Assembly: GCA_910578715.1 (NCBI GenBank)
Contig: CAJTRL010000015.1
Location: 4,724-68,723 of the forward strand
Direction of reading: 5' to 3'
Length of the DNA stretch: 64,000 bases
Source: an uncultured Lachnospiraceae bacterium
Lineage (GTDB): Bacteria > Bacillota > Clostridia > Lachnospirales > Lachnospiraceae
Part shown: positions 8,285 to 17,160 of the stretch, piece by piece
Layout: every line of letters starts with the position of its first letter
Position numbering within the stretch: position 1 is the stretch's first letter
Position numbers and translations under genes: made by a program
Notes under the pieces: model-generated
Database searches by the model: none
Seen by the model: the letters and a program-made list of their open reading frames with translations, nothing else
What the model was told of the DNA's origin: nothing

Positions 8285-9568
8285 ATGAAAAAGAAAATGA
8301 ACCGGATAAAAACAAAGGTATTCCGAAATGCGGGCGGACGGCTGGCCCTACGCCTGACCGGCCTGCTGCTTGTTTCGGCCATGCTTGCCGGATGCGGCGG
8401 CAGCGGAAAGAGCGTTTATACCGAATCTTATGATGCGGGCGGTTATGCGATGGATAACGCAGCGGTAGACACCGCGGCGATGACAGAAGAAATTGCGCTT
8501 TCCGGCGGCTCGGGGGACATGAGCTATTATGAGGAGGGTTTCCAGGAGGCAGAGGCGGCTGAGCCGCAGTCGGCACCGGAGACGGGTTCGGAGGAGAAAC
8601 CATCGGACGGACGCAAGCTGATTAAGACGGTGGATATGCATGTTGAGACGGAGCAGTATGATGTGCTGCTTGTGAGCCTGGAAGCGCAGATTGCGGAACT
8701 GGGCGGCTATGTGGAATACCAGTATCAGTATAATGGAAGCAGTTATTCCAATTATGACGAGACGCGTAATGTCTATATGTCGGTGCGGATTCCGTCGAAG
8801 CGGCTGGATGAATTTGTGCGGAAGGTGGGCGAACAGAGCAACATCACCAATAAAGAAGAACGGGTGGAGGATGTTACCTTACAGTATGTGGATTTGGAAA
8901 GCCGTAAAAAAGCACTCGTTATCGAACAGGACAGACTGCTGGAACTGCTGGAAAAAGCCGAGACCGTGGAAGATATCATTACGATTGAACAGCGTCTTTC
9001 GGAAGTCCGGTATGAGCTGGAAAATATGGAATCACAGCTCAGAACTCTGAATAACCGGATTGATTACAGTACGATTAACCTGGATATCCAGGAAGTAAAG
9101 CGGCTGACACCTACGGAAGAAAAATCGGCCTGGGACAGAATGAAAAACGGATTTGTCCAGTCGCTCTACCGCATCGGCGAAGGCTTCAAAAATGGATTTA
9201 TCGGGTTTGTTATCAATATCCCATATATCGTTATCTGGCTCTTTATCATTGCGGTGATTTTCGTCATTGTGCGAATCATCCTGAAGAAACAGGAACGTAA
9301 GAAAGCGGAGAAAGAGCAGCAGGCGAGACAATGGCAGGAAGCCCAGAGAAAACAACAGGAGATGCTCATGCGGGAGCAGAGAGAACAACAGGAACGCTTC
9401 ATGCGGGAGAATGGGCAACAGGAACGCTTCATGCGGGAGAATGGGCAACAGGAGCGTATCATGCGGGAACAGAACGGGCTTCCGGGGCATATGGGACAGG
9501 AAAAGCTCCGGGGAGAAGAACAAGGCACGGTATCGGGCCGGCAGCCGGAGGATGGAAAAAATAAATAA
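8285..9568 (+). CDS. DUF4349-type lipoprotein with C-terminal transmembrane segment and Q-rich tail
   Basis: A protein of 427 residues. It begins with a basic stretch, a hydrophobic core and the lipobox LAGC, so it should be a surface lipoprotein. After a low-complexity acidic linker, residues about 115-290 have the DUF4349 pattern: KLIKTVDMHVETEQYD, the SVRIPSKRLDEFV segment, and a coiled coil (EQDRLLELLEKAETVEDIITIEQRL). A transmembrane segment follows near 320-345, then a charged, glutamine-rich tail with exact DNA-level tandem repeats. Upstream in-frame ATGs at 8276 and 8279 sit against GGAGG (8271-8275); 8285 has the best spacing. Such proteins are common in Firmicutes; their function is not established. 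Confidence 0.8.
   Translation: MKKKMNRIKTKVFRNAGGRLALRLTGLLLVSAMLAGCGGSGKSVYTESYDAGGYAMDNAAVDTAAMTEEIALSGGSGDMSYYEEGFQEAEAAEPQSAPETGSEEKPSDGRKLIKTVDMHVETEQYDVLLVSLEAQIAELGGYVEYQYQYNGSSYSNYDETRNVYMSVRIPSKRLDEFVRKVGEQSNITNKEERVEDVTLQYVDLESRKKALVIEQDRLLELLEKAETVEDIITIEQRLSEVRYELENMESQLRTLNNRIDYSTINLDIQEVKRLTPTEEKSAWDRMKNGFVQSLYRIGEGFKNGFIGFVINIPYIVIWLFIIAVIFVIVRIILKKQERKKAEKEQQARQWQEAQRKQQEMLMREQREQQERFMRENGQQERFMRENGQQERIMREQNGLPGHMGQEKLRGEEQGTVSGRQPEDGKNK
9391..9480 (+). repeat. 30-bp in-frame tandem repeat in the lipoprotein tail
   Basis: Two exact 30-bp copies (9391-9420 and 9421-9450) and a degenerate third (9451-9480). Each unit encodes the decapeptide ERFMRENGQQ or a variant. The period is a multiple of three, so copy-number change would keep the frame. 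Confidence 0.9.
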
Positions 9569-9614
9569 GAGAACAGCCAGAAATATCAGGAAATAAAAGG
9601 AGCAAAGCGAAAGC

Positions 9615-10526
9615 ATGGAAAAAGAAAACAGCCGTTATAAATCCGGTTTTGCCACGCTGATTGGAAGACCGAACGTAGGAAAATCCACACTGATGAATTG
9701 CCTGATTGGTCAGAAGATTGCCATTACGTCCAATAAACCGCAGACCACCAGAAACCGGATTCAGACAGTCTACACGTCGGAGGAAGGGCAGATTGTTTTT
9801 CTGGATACGCCGGGCATTCACAAGGCGAAGAACAAACTGGGCAATTATATGGTGGGCGTGGCAAAGCGCACGCTTTCGGAAGTGGATGTGGTGTTATGGC
9901 TTGTGGAGCCGACGAGCTATATCGGCGCCGGAGAACAGCACATTATCGAACAGCTCCGGGAAATAAAAACACCTGTTATATTGGTTATCAATAAGATTGA
10001 TACGGTGAAGAAAGAAGAGATTCTCCTGTTTATCGATACATACAGAAAGCAGATGGATTTTGCGGAAATCGTCCCGGTGTCGGCGCTAAAGGGCGACGGC
10101 ACGGACGATTTGATTTCCTGTATCATGAAGTACCTGCCATATGGGGAGCCTTTTTATGATGAAGATACGGTAACGGACCAGCCGGTTCGTCAGATTGCGG
10201 CGGAGCTAATCCGGGAAAAGGCGCTGAAATGTCTGGAAGAGGAGATTCCCCACGGAATCGCAGTGACCATAGAGTCGATGAATTACCGAAAACGGATTGT
10301 GGATATCGAAGCGACGATTATCTGCGAAAAGGAATCCCACAAGGGGATTATTATCGGGAAACAGGGACAGATGTTAAAGAAAATCGGGTCCCTAGCAAGG
10401 CCGGAAATTCAGGATTTGGTGGGAAAACAAGTGAATCTGCAGCTTTGGGTCAAGGTAAAAAAGGACTGGCGCGACAGTGATTTCCTGTTAAAAAATTTCG
10501 GATATAATCCCAGAGAAGCCGAATAG
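9615..10526 (+). CDS. era: GTPase Era
   Basis: A 303-residue GTPase that acts in maturation of the 30S ribosomal subunit by binding the 3' end of 16S rRNA. Motifs are in order: G1 GRPNVGKST, the switch segment TTRNRIQ, G3 DTPGIHK, G4 NKID near residue 126, and a C-terminal KH domain with IIIGKQGQMLKKIG. Length matches the family. AGGAG lies 12 nt before the ATG. The order era-yqzL-recO downstream matches the arrangement in Bacillus and Clostridia and supports the call. Confidence 0.97.
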   Translation: MEKENSRYKSGFATLIGRPNVGKSTLMNCLIGQKIAITSNKPQTTRNRIQTVYTSEEGQIVFLDTPGIHKAKNKLGNYMVGVAKRTLSEVDVVLWLVEPTSYIGAGEQHIIEQLREIKTPVILVINKIDTVKKEEILLFIDTYRKQMDFAEIVPVSALKGDGTDDLISCIMKYLPYGEPFYDEDTVTDQPVRQIAAELIREKALKCLEEEIPHGIAVTIESMNYRKRIVDIEATIICEKESHKGIIIGKQGQMLKKIGSLARPEIQDLVGKQVNLQLWVKVKKDWRDSDFLLKNFGYNPREAE

Positions 10527-10579
10527 AAAAAAGGAAAAAAGTAAACCCTAACAGCATAGAGTTGATTAGGGGGCATAAG

Positions 10580-10771
10580 ATGAAAGAAATAAATTACTGG
10601 GAGCGGTTCCTGGCGACAGGAAGCGTCAGCGACTTTTTATCATACAAAAAAGAGGATGCGGATAGCGGCGATTTGGCCGGAGAAGATAAGTCAGGTGGAC
10701 AATCTCATGCAGGGATTTACAGAAATGACGGGAATGGTTTTAAAAGCGGAACCGATTGGCGAATACGATAG
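10580..10771 (+). CDS. YqzL-like small protein
   Basis: A 63-residue protein between era and recO. Its N-terminus, INYWERFLATGSVSDFLSYK, matches the pattern of the small Firmicutes YqzL proteins (W..F..TGS...YL.YK), which occupy the same place in Bacillus. The rest is acidic and polar and looks unstructured. AGGGGG (10567-10572) gives a ribosome site 7 nt before the ATG. The frame runs 65 nt into recO, which is unusual; the conserved part ends before that overlap. YqzL function is unknown. Confidence 0.65.
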   Translation: MKEINYWERFLATGSVSDFLSYKKEDADSGDLAGEDKSGGQSHAGIYRNDGNGFKSGTDWRIR

Positions 10772-11354
10772 AAGAGTAGTGATTTTAACAAAAGAAAAAG
10801 GGAAAATTTCGGCGTTTGCAAGGGGGGCAAGAAAGCAGACCAGCAGACTTCTGGCGGCGACGAACCCTTTTTCTTTTGGCACGTTCAGGCTCTATGCGGG
10901 GCGTTCCTCCTATAATCTGGCGGAGGCGGATATCAGTAATTATTTTGAATCTCTCAGAACGGATTATGAAGGCGCCTATTACGGGATGTATTTTCTGGAA
11001 ATTATGGATTACTATACGAGGGAGAATAACGAAGATAAGGAAATGCTGAAACTTCTTTACCAGTCTTTGCGTGCGCTCATGCACGAAAAGATTCCGAACC
11101 GGCTGATACGTTACATATTCGAGATGAAGGCGATGGTACTGAGCGGAGAATTTCCAGGAATGCCCGCGGACGGGGATTTTGAAGAATCCACGCATTATGC
11201 GGTGCATTACATCATGTCTTCCACCGTGGAGAAGCTGTATACTTTTACGGTGACGGATGAGGTGCTTGCGCAGCTTGCCAGGATTGCCGACGATTATAGA
11301 AAACGGTACATGGACAGAGAATTTAAGAGTCTGGAGATTCTGGAAAGTCTCTGA
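10707..11354 (+). CDS. recO: DNA repair protein RecO
   Basis: A 215-residue RecO. It anneals single-stranded DNA and helps load RecA at gaps with RecR and RecF. The N-terminal OB-fold is clear (MTGMVLKAEPIGEYDRRVVILTKE), followed by the helical domain (NNEDKEMLKLLYQSLRAL). The start at 10707 has GGTGG 8 nt upstream; an in-frame ATG at 10656 would add 17 residues not typical of the family. The C-terminal half has no cysteines, so the four-cysteine zinc site of many RecO proteins is missing, and the protein is somewhat short. Position after era and yqzL supports the assignment. Confidence 0.9.
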   Translation: MQGFTEMTGMVLKAEPIGEYDRRVVILTKEKGKISAFARGARKQTSRLLAATNPFSFGTFRLYAGRSSYNLAEADISNYFESLRTDYEGAYYGMYFLEIMDYYTRENNEDKEMLKLLYQSLRALMHEKIPNRLIRYIFEMKAMVLSGEFPGMPADGDFEESTHYAVHYIMSSTVEKLYTFTVTDEVLAQLARIADDYRKRYMDREFKSLEILESL

Positions 11355-11514
11355 TATGGCGTTGAACACCTCCTGATGCAGAAAGGGCCGGGAGTTTGAA
11401 AAAGAATCTGGAGAAGTCTGTGCGGTCTCTGAAAAAGGATGTTGAAAAACCTGATTAAGTCGGATATAATGGAATGCAGTATATTGGCGATTGACAAAAC
11501 CGGGGGGAAAGGCT

Positions 11515-12102
11515 ATGCGAAACTGGGTGAAACTTTTAATGATGACGACGGCATTGTGTCTGCTTGTAGGATGCGGCGGCGAAGCGGTTCCCGACAGAAA
11601 TACGGTGTCCGTCCAGAAAGACGGAACGATAAGGCAGACGATTGTGGAGCCTTTTGAACCGGAGTATTATGATATAGAAGAATTAAGAGCAATGATGCAG
11701 GAAAAAATTGCGCAGCTTGGTACGGGCGAGGCCATCGTCTGCGACTCCATGAAAGAAGAAAACGGGCGCATCGTCGTCGAGATAACTTATCAGACGGATG
11801 CGGATTACAGAAATTTTAATAATAGAGAACTCTTTAACGGTACTGTTTCCGAAGCGTCCGCCCAGGGATATACCTTCCAGAATCTTGTCGGAGCAGATGG
11901 CGCAGCTGTCGGGGCAGATGAGGTTGTTTCCGCGGGTGAAGACCGCATTATCATTATACAGACGAAAGCGGGAGAGTCGCTGGACGTAAGTGTATATGGG
12001 AAGATTTTATATGCCAGTGAGAATATCGCGCTCTCCGGACAGAAAAATGCGGCGATTGCCGCCGGCGAGGGAGATGCCGTTTCTTATGTGATATTCCGGT
12101 AA
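11515..12102 (+). CDS. Predicted lipoprotein of unknown function
   Basis: A 195-residue protein with a typical lipoprotein signal: MRNWVKLLMMTTALCLLVGCGG, cleavage before the cysteine at residue 20. The mature part contains a central segment of alternating strands (GRIVVEITYQTDADYRNFNN) and ends with an ILYASENIALSG segment. I do not recognise the family. An in-frame upstream start at 11491 is rejected because the AAAGG site lies next to 11515 and the signal peptide begins there. It is placed between recO and glyQS, which gives no functional hint. Confidence 0.65.
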   Translation: MRNWVKLLMMTTALCLLVGCGGEAVPDRNTVSVQKDGTIRQTIVEPFEPEYYDIEELRAMMQEKIAQLGTGEAIVCDSMKEENGRIVVEITYQTDADYRNFNNRELFNGTVSEASAQGYTFQNLVGADGAAVGADEVVSAGEDRIIIIQTKAGESLDVSVYGKILYASENIALSGQKNAAIAAGEGDAVSYVIFR

Positions 12103-12142
12103 ATATCGGAATCTGATTTGGCGCTTATGCGCTTAAAACACT

Positions 12143-12167
12143 GCACAAATTCGCACGCTGAGAAGGG
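12143..12167 (+). repeat. Short sequence shared with the rplS leader
   Basis: A 25-nt stretch containing ACAAATTCGC and GCTGAGAA, 28 nt before the glyQS start, matches 18948-18972 before rplS at 22 or more of 25 positions. At rplS it forms the right arm of a hairpin; here the left arm is not present. Confidence 0.5.
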
Positions 12168-12194
12168 CGCATGCAAGAATGGAGGATATATATT

Positions 12195-13583
12195 ATGGAA
12201 AAAACAATGGAGAAAATTGTCGCGCTGGCGAAAGCAAGAGGCTTCGTATACCCTGGCTCGGAGATTTACGGCGGCCTTGCGAATACCTGGGATTACGGAA
12301 ATCTCGGCGTGGAATTAAAGAACAATGTGAAAAAAGCATGGTGGCAGAAGTTCATCATGGAAAATCCCCATAATGTGGGTGTGGACTGCGCTATTTTAAT
12401 GAATCCGCAGACCTGGGTGGCTTCCGGTCATCTCGGCGGCTTTTCCGACCCGCTGATGGATTGTAAAGAATGCCATGAGCGTTTTCGTGCCGACCAGCTG
12501 ATAGAAGATTTTGCCGCGCAGAATCAGATAGAGTTGAAAGAGTCCATCGACGGCTGGACACAGCAGCAGATGAAGGATTTTATCGAAGAGCACAATATAC
12601 CCTGTCCGACCTGTGGAAAGCATAATTTCACCGATATCAGGCAGTTTAATCTGATGTTTAAGACCTTCCAGGGCGTTACGGAAGACGCCAAAAATACGGT
12701 TTATTTAAGGCCGGAAACGGCACAGGGAATTTTTGTCAATTTTAAAAACGTACAGAGGACGTCCCGCAAGAAGATTCCCTTCGGCATCGGACAGATTGGC
12801 AAGTCGTTCCGAAACGAGATTACGCCGGGTAATTTTACCTTCCGCACGAGAGAATTTGAGCAGATGGAGCTGGAATTTTTCTGCGAGCCCGGAACCGACA
12901 TGGAGTGGTTCCAGTACTGGAGAGGATTCTGCCGCGACTGGCTGTTATCGCTTGGCATGAAAGAAGAGGAAATGAGACTGCGCGACCATTCGCCGGAAGA
13001 GCTTTGCTTCTATTCCAAAGGAACGACGGATATCGAATTTTTGTTCCCCTTTGGCTGGGGCGAACTTTGGGGCATTGCTGACAGAACCGACTATGACCTG
13101 ACACAGCACCAGAATACGTCGGGTGAGGATATGTCCTATTTTGATGACAGTAAGAATGAAAAATATGTTCCCTATGTTATCGAACCGTCCCTCGGCGCGG
13201 ACCGTGTGGTTCTAGCCTTTTTATGCGCGGCTTATGACGAAGAGGAAATTGGAGAGGGTGACGTGCGGACCGTACTGCATTTCCATCCGGCCCTTGCGCC
13301 TGTTAAAATCGGCGTGCTTCCGCTTTCCAAGAAACTGAACGAAGGCGCGGAAAAGATTTTTACGGAGTTATCCAAAAAATATAACTGTGAATTTGATGAC
13401 AGAGGGAATATCGGCAAGCGTTACAGAAGACAGGATGAAATCGGAACGCCGTTCTGCGTTACATACGATTTTGATTCCGAAAATGACCAGTGCGTCACGG
13501 TCAGATTCCGCGATTCCATGGAACAGGAGCGGGTGGCGATTGCAGAGCTTGACGCTTATTTTGCGGATAAATTTACGTTTTAG
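12195..13583 (+). CDS. glyQS: Glycyl-tRNA synthetase, single-chain (alpha2) type
   Basis: A 462-residue class II synthetase that charges tRNA-Gly. Family features: [25 protein letters not shown] at the N-terminus, motif 2 [19 protein letters not shown], motif 3 near [14 protein letters not shown], and a C-terminal anticodon-binding domain. Residues around C93 and C96 (CKECHE) and CPTCG suggest a zinc site in the insertion. This is the eukaryote/archaea-like dimer form, not the alpha2-beta2 glyQ/glyS form. The ATG at 12195 has GGAGG 9 nt upstream. No T-box element is recognisable in the 92-nt gap before it. Confidence 0.97.
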   Translation: MEKTMEKIVALAKARGFVYPGSEIYGGLANTWDYGNLGVELKNNVKKAWWQKFIMENPHNVGVDCAILMNPQTWVASGHLGGFSDPLMDCKECHERFRADQLIEDFAAQNQIELKESIDGWTQQQMKDFIEEHNIPCPTCGKHNFTDIRQFNLMFKTFQGVTEDAKNTVYLRPETAQGIFVNFKNVQRTSRKKIPFGIGQIGKSFRNEITPGNFTFRTREFEQMELEFFCEPGTDMEWFQYWRGFCRDWLLSLGMKEEEMRLRDHSPEELCFYSKGTTDIEFLFPFGWGELWGIADRTDYDLTQHQNTSGEDMSYFDDSKNEKYVPYVIEPSLGADRVVLAFLCAAYDEEEIGEGDVRTVLHFHPALAPVKIGVLPLSKKLNEGAEKIFTELSKKYNCEFDDRGNIGKRYRRQDEIGTPFCVTYDFDSENDQCVTVRFRDSMEQERVAIAELDAYFADKFTF

Positions 13584-13737
13584 AATGTGGGAGGAACTTC
13601 TGTGAGGCGGGCAAGTCCGATGGCGCGTACTTAGAGGGGATTTTACCGCTGTGTTCTATGATTTGTGAAATACATTTCTTTTCTATGATGGAATTGCAGA
13701 TGATTTTGCCAGAGGAAAGGGATTCAGGAGGAGCAAT

Positions 13738-16377
13738 ATGAAGAAATACGGAGTAAACGAATTGAGAAGGATGTTCCTTGAGTTTTTTGAAAGCAAAGAG
13801 CATTTAAAGATGAAAAGTTTTTCGCTGGTGCCGCATAACGACAACAGTCTGCTTTTGATTAATTCCGGCATGGCGCCCTTAAAACCTTATTTTACCGGAC
13901 AGGAAATTCCGCCGAGAAGACGGGTGACGACCTGCCAGAAGTGTATCAGGACGGGCGATTTGGAGAACGTGGGAAAGACCGCCAGACACGGCACTTTTTT
14001 TGAAATGCTCGGAAACTTTTCCTTCGGAGATTATTTTAAGCATGAGGCGATTGCCTGGTGCTGGGAATTTCTGACGGAAGTGGTCGGACTCGATGCGGAC
14101 AGGCTTTATCCTTCCATTTACGAAGAAGACGAAGAGGCTTTTGAAATCTGGAATAAGGAAATCGGCATTCCGGCGGAGAGAATCTACCGCTTTGGCAAAG
14201 AAGACAATTTCTGGGAGCACGGCTCCGGCCCATGCGGTCCCTGTTCGGAGGTTTACTATGACCGGGGCGAGCAGTACGGCTGTGGAAAACCGGGTTGTAC
14301 GGTGGGCTGTGACTGCGACCGCTATATGGAAATCTGGAATAATGTCTTTACCCAGTTCGATAACGACGGCAAAGGAAATTATACGGAACTGGCGCAGAAA
14401 AACATCGATACGGGAATGGGGCTTGAACGGCTTGCTTCCGTCGTTCAGGATGTGGATTCCATTTTCGATGTGGATACGGTGCTTGCACTTCGCACGAAAG
14501 TATGCGAGATTGCGGGCGTTTCCTATAAAGAAAACTATGACACGGATGTTTCCATCCGCATTATCACAGACCATATCCGTTCCGCAACCTTTATGATTTC
14601 TGACGGCATTATGCCTTCCAACGAGGGACGCGGCTATGTGCTCCGGCGTATCATCAGAAGGGCGGCCCGCCAGGGCCGGAAGCTCGGCATTCAGGGGACT
14701 TTCCTCGCGGCGCTCGGCGCTACGGTGATTGAAGGCTCGAAAGACGGCTATCCCGAATTAGAAGAAAAAAGAGAATTTATTTTAAATGTACTGACACAGG
14801 AAGAAAATAAGTTCAACAAGACCATCGACCAGGGACTTACGATTCTGATGGAAATGGAAGAAAACCTGACGAAGGATGGAAAAAAGGAACTTTCCGGGGA
14901 AGACACCTTTAAATTATACGATACTTACGGATTTCCTATCGACCTGACGAAGGAAATCCTGGAAGAAAAGGGATTCAGCGTGGATGAAGAAGGCTTCCGT
15001 GCGGCGATGGAGGAGCAGAAAGTCAAGGCCCGCAAAGCCCGTAAGGTTACGAATTACATGGGCGCGGATGTGACGGTTTATGAGTCCATCGACCCCGCCG
15101 TGACTTCCGTGTTCGTGGGATATGATAACCTCGTGTACGATTCGGCAATTTCCGTTCTGACGACGGAGACGGAGCTGGTGGAAGCACTGACGGACGGCGA
15201 AATCGGAACCATTTTTACAGACGAGACGCCTTTCTATGCGACGATGGGCGGCCAGGCCGGCGACACCGGTGTCATCCGCAGTGAAAACGGTACGTTTCAG
15301 GTAGAGGAGACGGTGAAACTGCTTGGCGGTAAGGTAGGGCATATTGGCCGTATGACTTCCGGCATGTTCAAAACAGGCGATACGGTAACCCTGGAAGTAG
15401 ATGCGGAGAGGAGAAACGCGACTTGTAAAAACCACAGTGCGACGCATCTTTTGCAGAAAGCGCTCCGCATGGTGCTCGGTACCCATGTGGAACAGTCCGG
15501 TTCCTATAATGACGGTGAAAGGCTTCGTTTCGACTTCTCCCATTTCTCAGCGATGACGGCGGAAGAACTGGCGAAGGTGGAGCGGATAGTCAATGAAAAA
15601 ATAGCCGAGAACATTCCGGTCGTGACGGAAGTTCTGACGATTGAAGAGGCGAAAAAGACAGGCGCGATGGCGCTTTTTGGTGAAAAATACGGCGAGAAGG
15701 TGCGCGTCGTTGAAATGGGAGATTTCTCCAAAGAATTTTGCGGCGGTACCCATGTGGGCAGCACGGGCATGATTTCTTCTTTCAAAATCCTTTCCGAAAG
15801 CGGCGTTGCGGCCGGCGTCAGAAGAATCGAAGCGCTCACCGGAAACGGCGTGCTGAAATATTACGCGGAATTGGAAGAAAAGCTGGAAGAAGCGTCGAAG
15901 CTCTTAAAGACGACGCCCGTCAATCTTCTGGACAGATGCGAACATATAATGGCCGAATTAAAAGCCCTGCAGAGCGAGAACGAATCTTTAAAGAGCAAGG
16001 CGGCCAAAGATGCGCTCGGCGATGTCATGAACCAGGTAAAAGAAGTGAAAGGCACGAAACTCCTTGCGGCGAAAGTATCCGGCGTGGATATGAACGGTCT
16101 GCGCGACCTGGGCGACCAGCTGAAAGAGAAACTGGGCGAGGGCGTTGTCGTCCTTGCTTCGGATAAAGACGGAAAAGTAAATCTGATTGCGATGGTGACG
16201 GACGGCGCGATGGCGGCGGGAGCCCATGCCGGCAATCTGATTAAAAACATTGCGGGACTCGTCGGAGGCGGCGGCGGAGGCCGTCCCAATATGGCCCAGG
16301 CGGGCGGCAAAAATCCGGCGGGAATCGAAGCGGCGGTGGAAGCGGCGTCGAAAGCGCTGGAAGAACAACTGCATTAA
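13738..16377 (+). CDS. alaS: Alanyl-tRNA synthetase
   Basis: An 879-residue class II synthetase, the normal full length. It has the aminoacylation domain (NELRRMFLEFFESKEHL at the start, QKCIRTGDLENVGKT), the editing domain with the zinc-binding HSATHLL and CGGTHV motifs that clear mischarged Ser and Gly, and the C-Ala domain with a glycine-rich GGGGGGRPNMAQAG. Downstream of glyQS by 154 nt on the same strand; the gap contains no clear T-box. AGGAGG sits before the ATG. A strong terminator follows immediately. Confidence 0.98.
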   Translation: MKKYGVNELRRMFLEFFESKEHLKMKSFSLVPHNDNSLLLINSGMAPLKPYFTGQEIPPRRRVTTCQKCIRTGDLENVGKTARHGTFFEMLGNFSFGDYFKHEAIAWCWEFLTEVVGLDADRLYPSIYEEDEEAFEIWNKEIGIPAERIYRFGKEDNFWEHGSGPCGPCSEVYYDRGEQYGCGKPGCTVGCDCDRYMEIWNNVFTQFDNDGKGNYTELAQKNIDTGMGLERLASVVQDVDSIFDVDTVLALRTKVCEIAGVSYKENYDTDVSIRIITDHIRSATFMISDGIMPSNEGRGYVLRRIIRRAARQGRKLGIQGTFLAALGATVIEGSKDGYPELEEKREFILNVLTQEENKFNKTIDQGLTILMEMEENLTKDGKKELSGEDTFKLYDTYGFPIDLTKEILEEKGFSVDEEGFRAAMEEQKVKARKARKVTNYMGADVTVYESIDPAVTSVFVGYDNLVYDSAISVLTTETELVEALTDGEIGTIFTDETPFYATMGGQAGDTGVIRSENGTFQVEETVKLLGGKVGHIGRMTSGMFKTGDTVTLEVDAERRNATCKNHSATHLLQKALRMVLGTHVEQSGSYNDGERLRFDFSHFSAMTAEELAKVERIVNEKIAENIPVVTEVLTIEEAKKTGAMALFGEKYGEKVRVVEMGDFSKEFCGGTHVGSTGMISSFKILSESGVAAGVRRIEALTGNGVLKYYAELEEKLEEASKLLKTTPVNLLDRCEHIMAELKALQSENESLKSKAAKDALGDVMNQVKEVKGTKLLAAKVSGVDMNGLRDLGDQLKEKLGEGVVVLASDKDGKVNLIAMVTDGAMAAGAHAGNLIKNIAGLVGGGGGGRPNMAQAGGKNPAGIEAAVEAASKALEEQLH

Positions 16378-16391
16378 AACATCTGGCAGAG

Positions 16392-16417
16392 AGGCCGGCC
16401 CAATCGGCCGGCCTTTT
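16392..16417 (+). terminator. Rho-independent terminator after alaS
   Basis: AGGCCGGCC (16392-16400) pairs perfectly with GGCCGGCCT (16406-16414) across a 5-nt loop, followed by TTTT. It ends the alaS transcript 15 nt after the stop codon. Confidence 0.9.
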
Positions 16418-16450
16418 GAGGCTTACAAAAGAGAAGGGAGAGAGCAGATT

Positions 16451-17128
16451 ATGGCGATGTTGAGCAATGACTGGGCGGAAGCCCTGGGGGCAGAGTTTCG
16501 AAAGCCTTATTATCGGCAGCTGTATCAGTTTATCCGGGAAGAATACAGCAAAGTGGTCGTTTATCCGCCGGCGGATGATATTTTCAACGCTTTTCATTTT
16601 ACGCCCCTGAGCAAGGTAAAAGTGTTATTGCTGGGACAGGACCCTTACCATAACGAGCATCAGGCGCACGGCATGAGCTTTTCCGTACTGCCAGACCAGA
16701 AAGAAATCCCTCCCTCTCTGCAGAATATTTACCAGGAACTGCACGACGACTTAGGATGCTATATCCCTAATAACGGCTATCTGAAAAAATGGGCGGACCA
16801 GGGCGTTCTGCTCTTAAATACAGTGCTGACGGTACGAGCGCATCAGGCCAATTCCCACCAGGGAAAAGGATGGGAGGAGTTTACGGACGCGGTCATCCAT
16901 GCCGTCAACGCACAGGAGCGCCCCATCGTCTATCTGCTGTGGGGACGTCCGGCGCAGAGCAAAATTCCGATGCTGACCAATCCGAAGCATCTGATTTTAA
17001 AGGCGCCGCATCCGAGCCCTCTGTCCGCTTACCGCGGATTTTTCGGCTGTAAACATTTCAGCCAGGCCAATGAGTTCCTGAAAGAAAACGGCGCAGAGCC
17101 CATTGACTGGCAGATTGAAAATATTTAG
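16451..17128 (+). CDS. ung: Uracil-DNA glycosylase (family 1)
   Basis: A 225-residue enzyme that removes uracil from DNA as the first step of base-excision repair. The water-activating loop GQDPYHN and the DNA-intercalating HPSPLSAYRGFFG loop are both intact, with LLWG between them. Length is normal. The ATG at 16451 follows GAGAAGGGAG; the long upstream in-frame extension to 16250 runs through the alaS terminator and is basic and repetitive, so it is not coding. It starts 33 nt before lysA ends its leader, and the two may be co-transcribed. Confidence 0.97.
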   Translation: MAMLSNDWAEALGAEFRKPYYRQLYQFIREEYSKVVVYPPADDIFNAFHFTPLSKVKVLLLGQDPYHNEHQAHGMSFSVLPDQKEIPPSLQNIYQELHDDLGCYIPNNGYLKKWADQGVLLLNTVLTVRAHQANSHQGKGWEEFTDAVIHAVNAQERPIVYLLWGRPAQSKIPMLTNPKHLILKAPHPSPLSAYRGFFGCKHFSQANEFLKENGAEPIDWQIENI

Positions 17129-17160
17129 TTACTTCAGTATAGAAAGAAGAGGTCTTACCA

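Noticed and set aside
12103..13737. T-box riboswitches before glyQS and alaS
   Set aside because: No AGGGTGGNACCGCG-type motif or specifier stem was found. The stretch around 13635-13655 has only a weak resemblance.
13879..14574. A long frame on the minus strand within alaS
   Set aside because: It is a shadow of the alaS frame with no ribosome site or recognisable domain; the same holds for long minus frames in the peptidase gene, recO and the oxidoreductase gene.
16250..16450. An N-terminal extension of ung from 16250
   Set aside because: It overlaps the end of alaS in another frame and passes through the terminator; the product is basic and not like the family.
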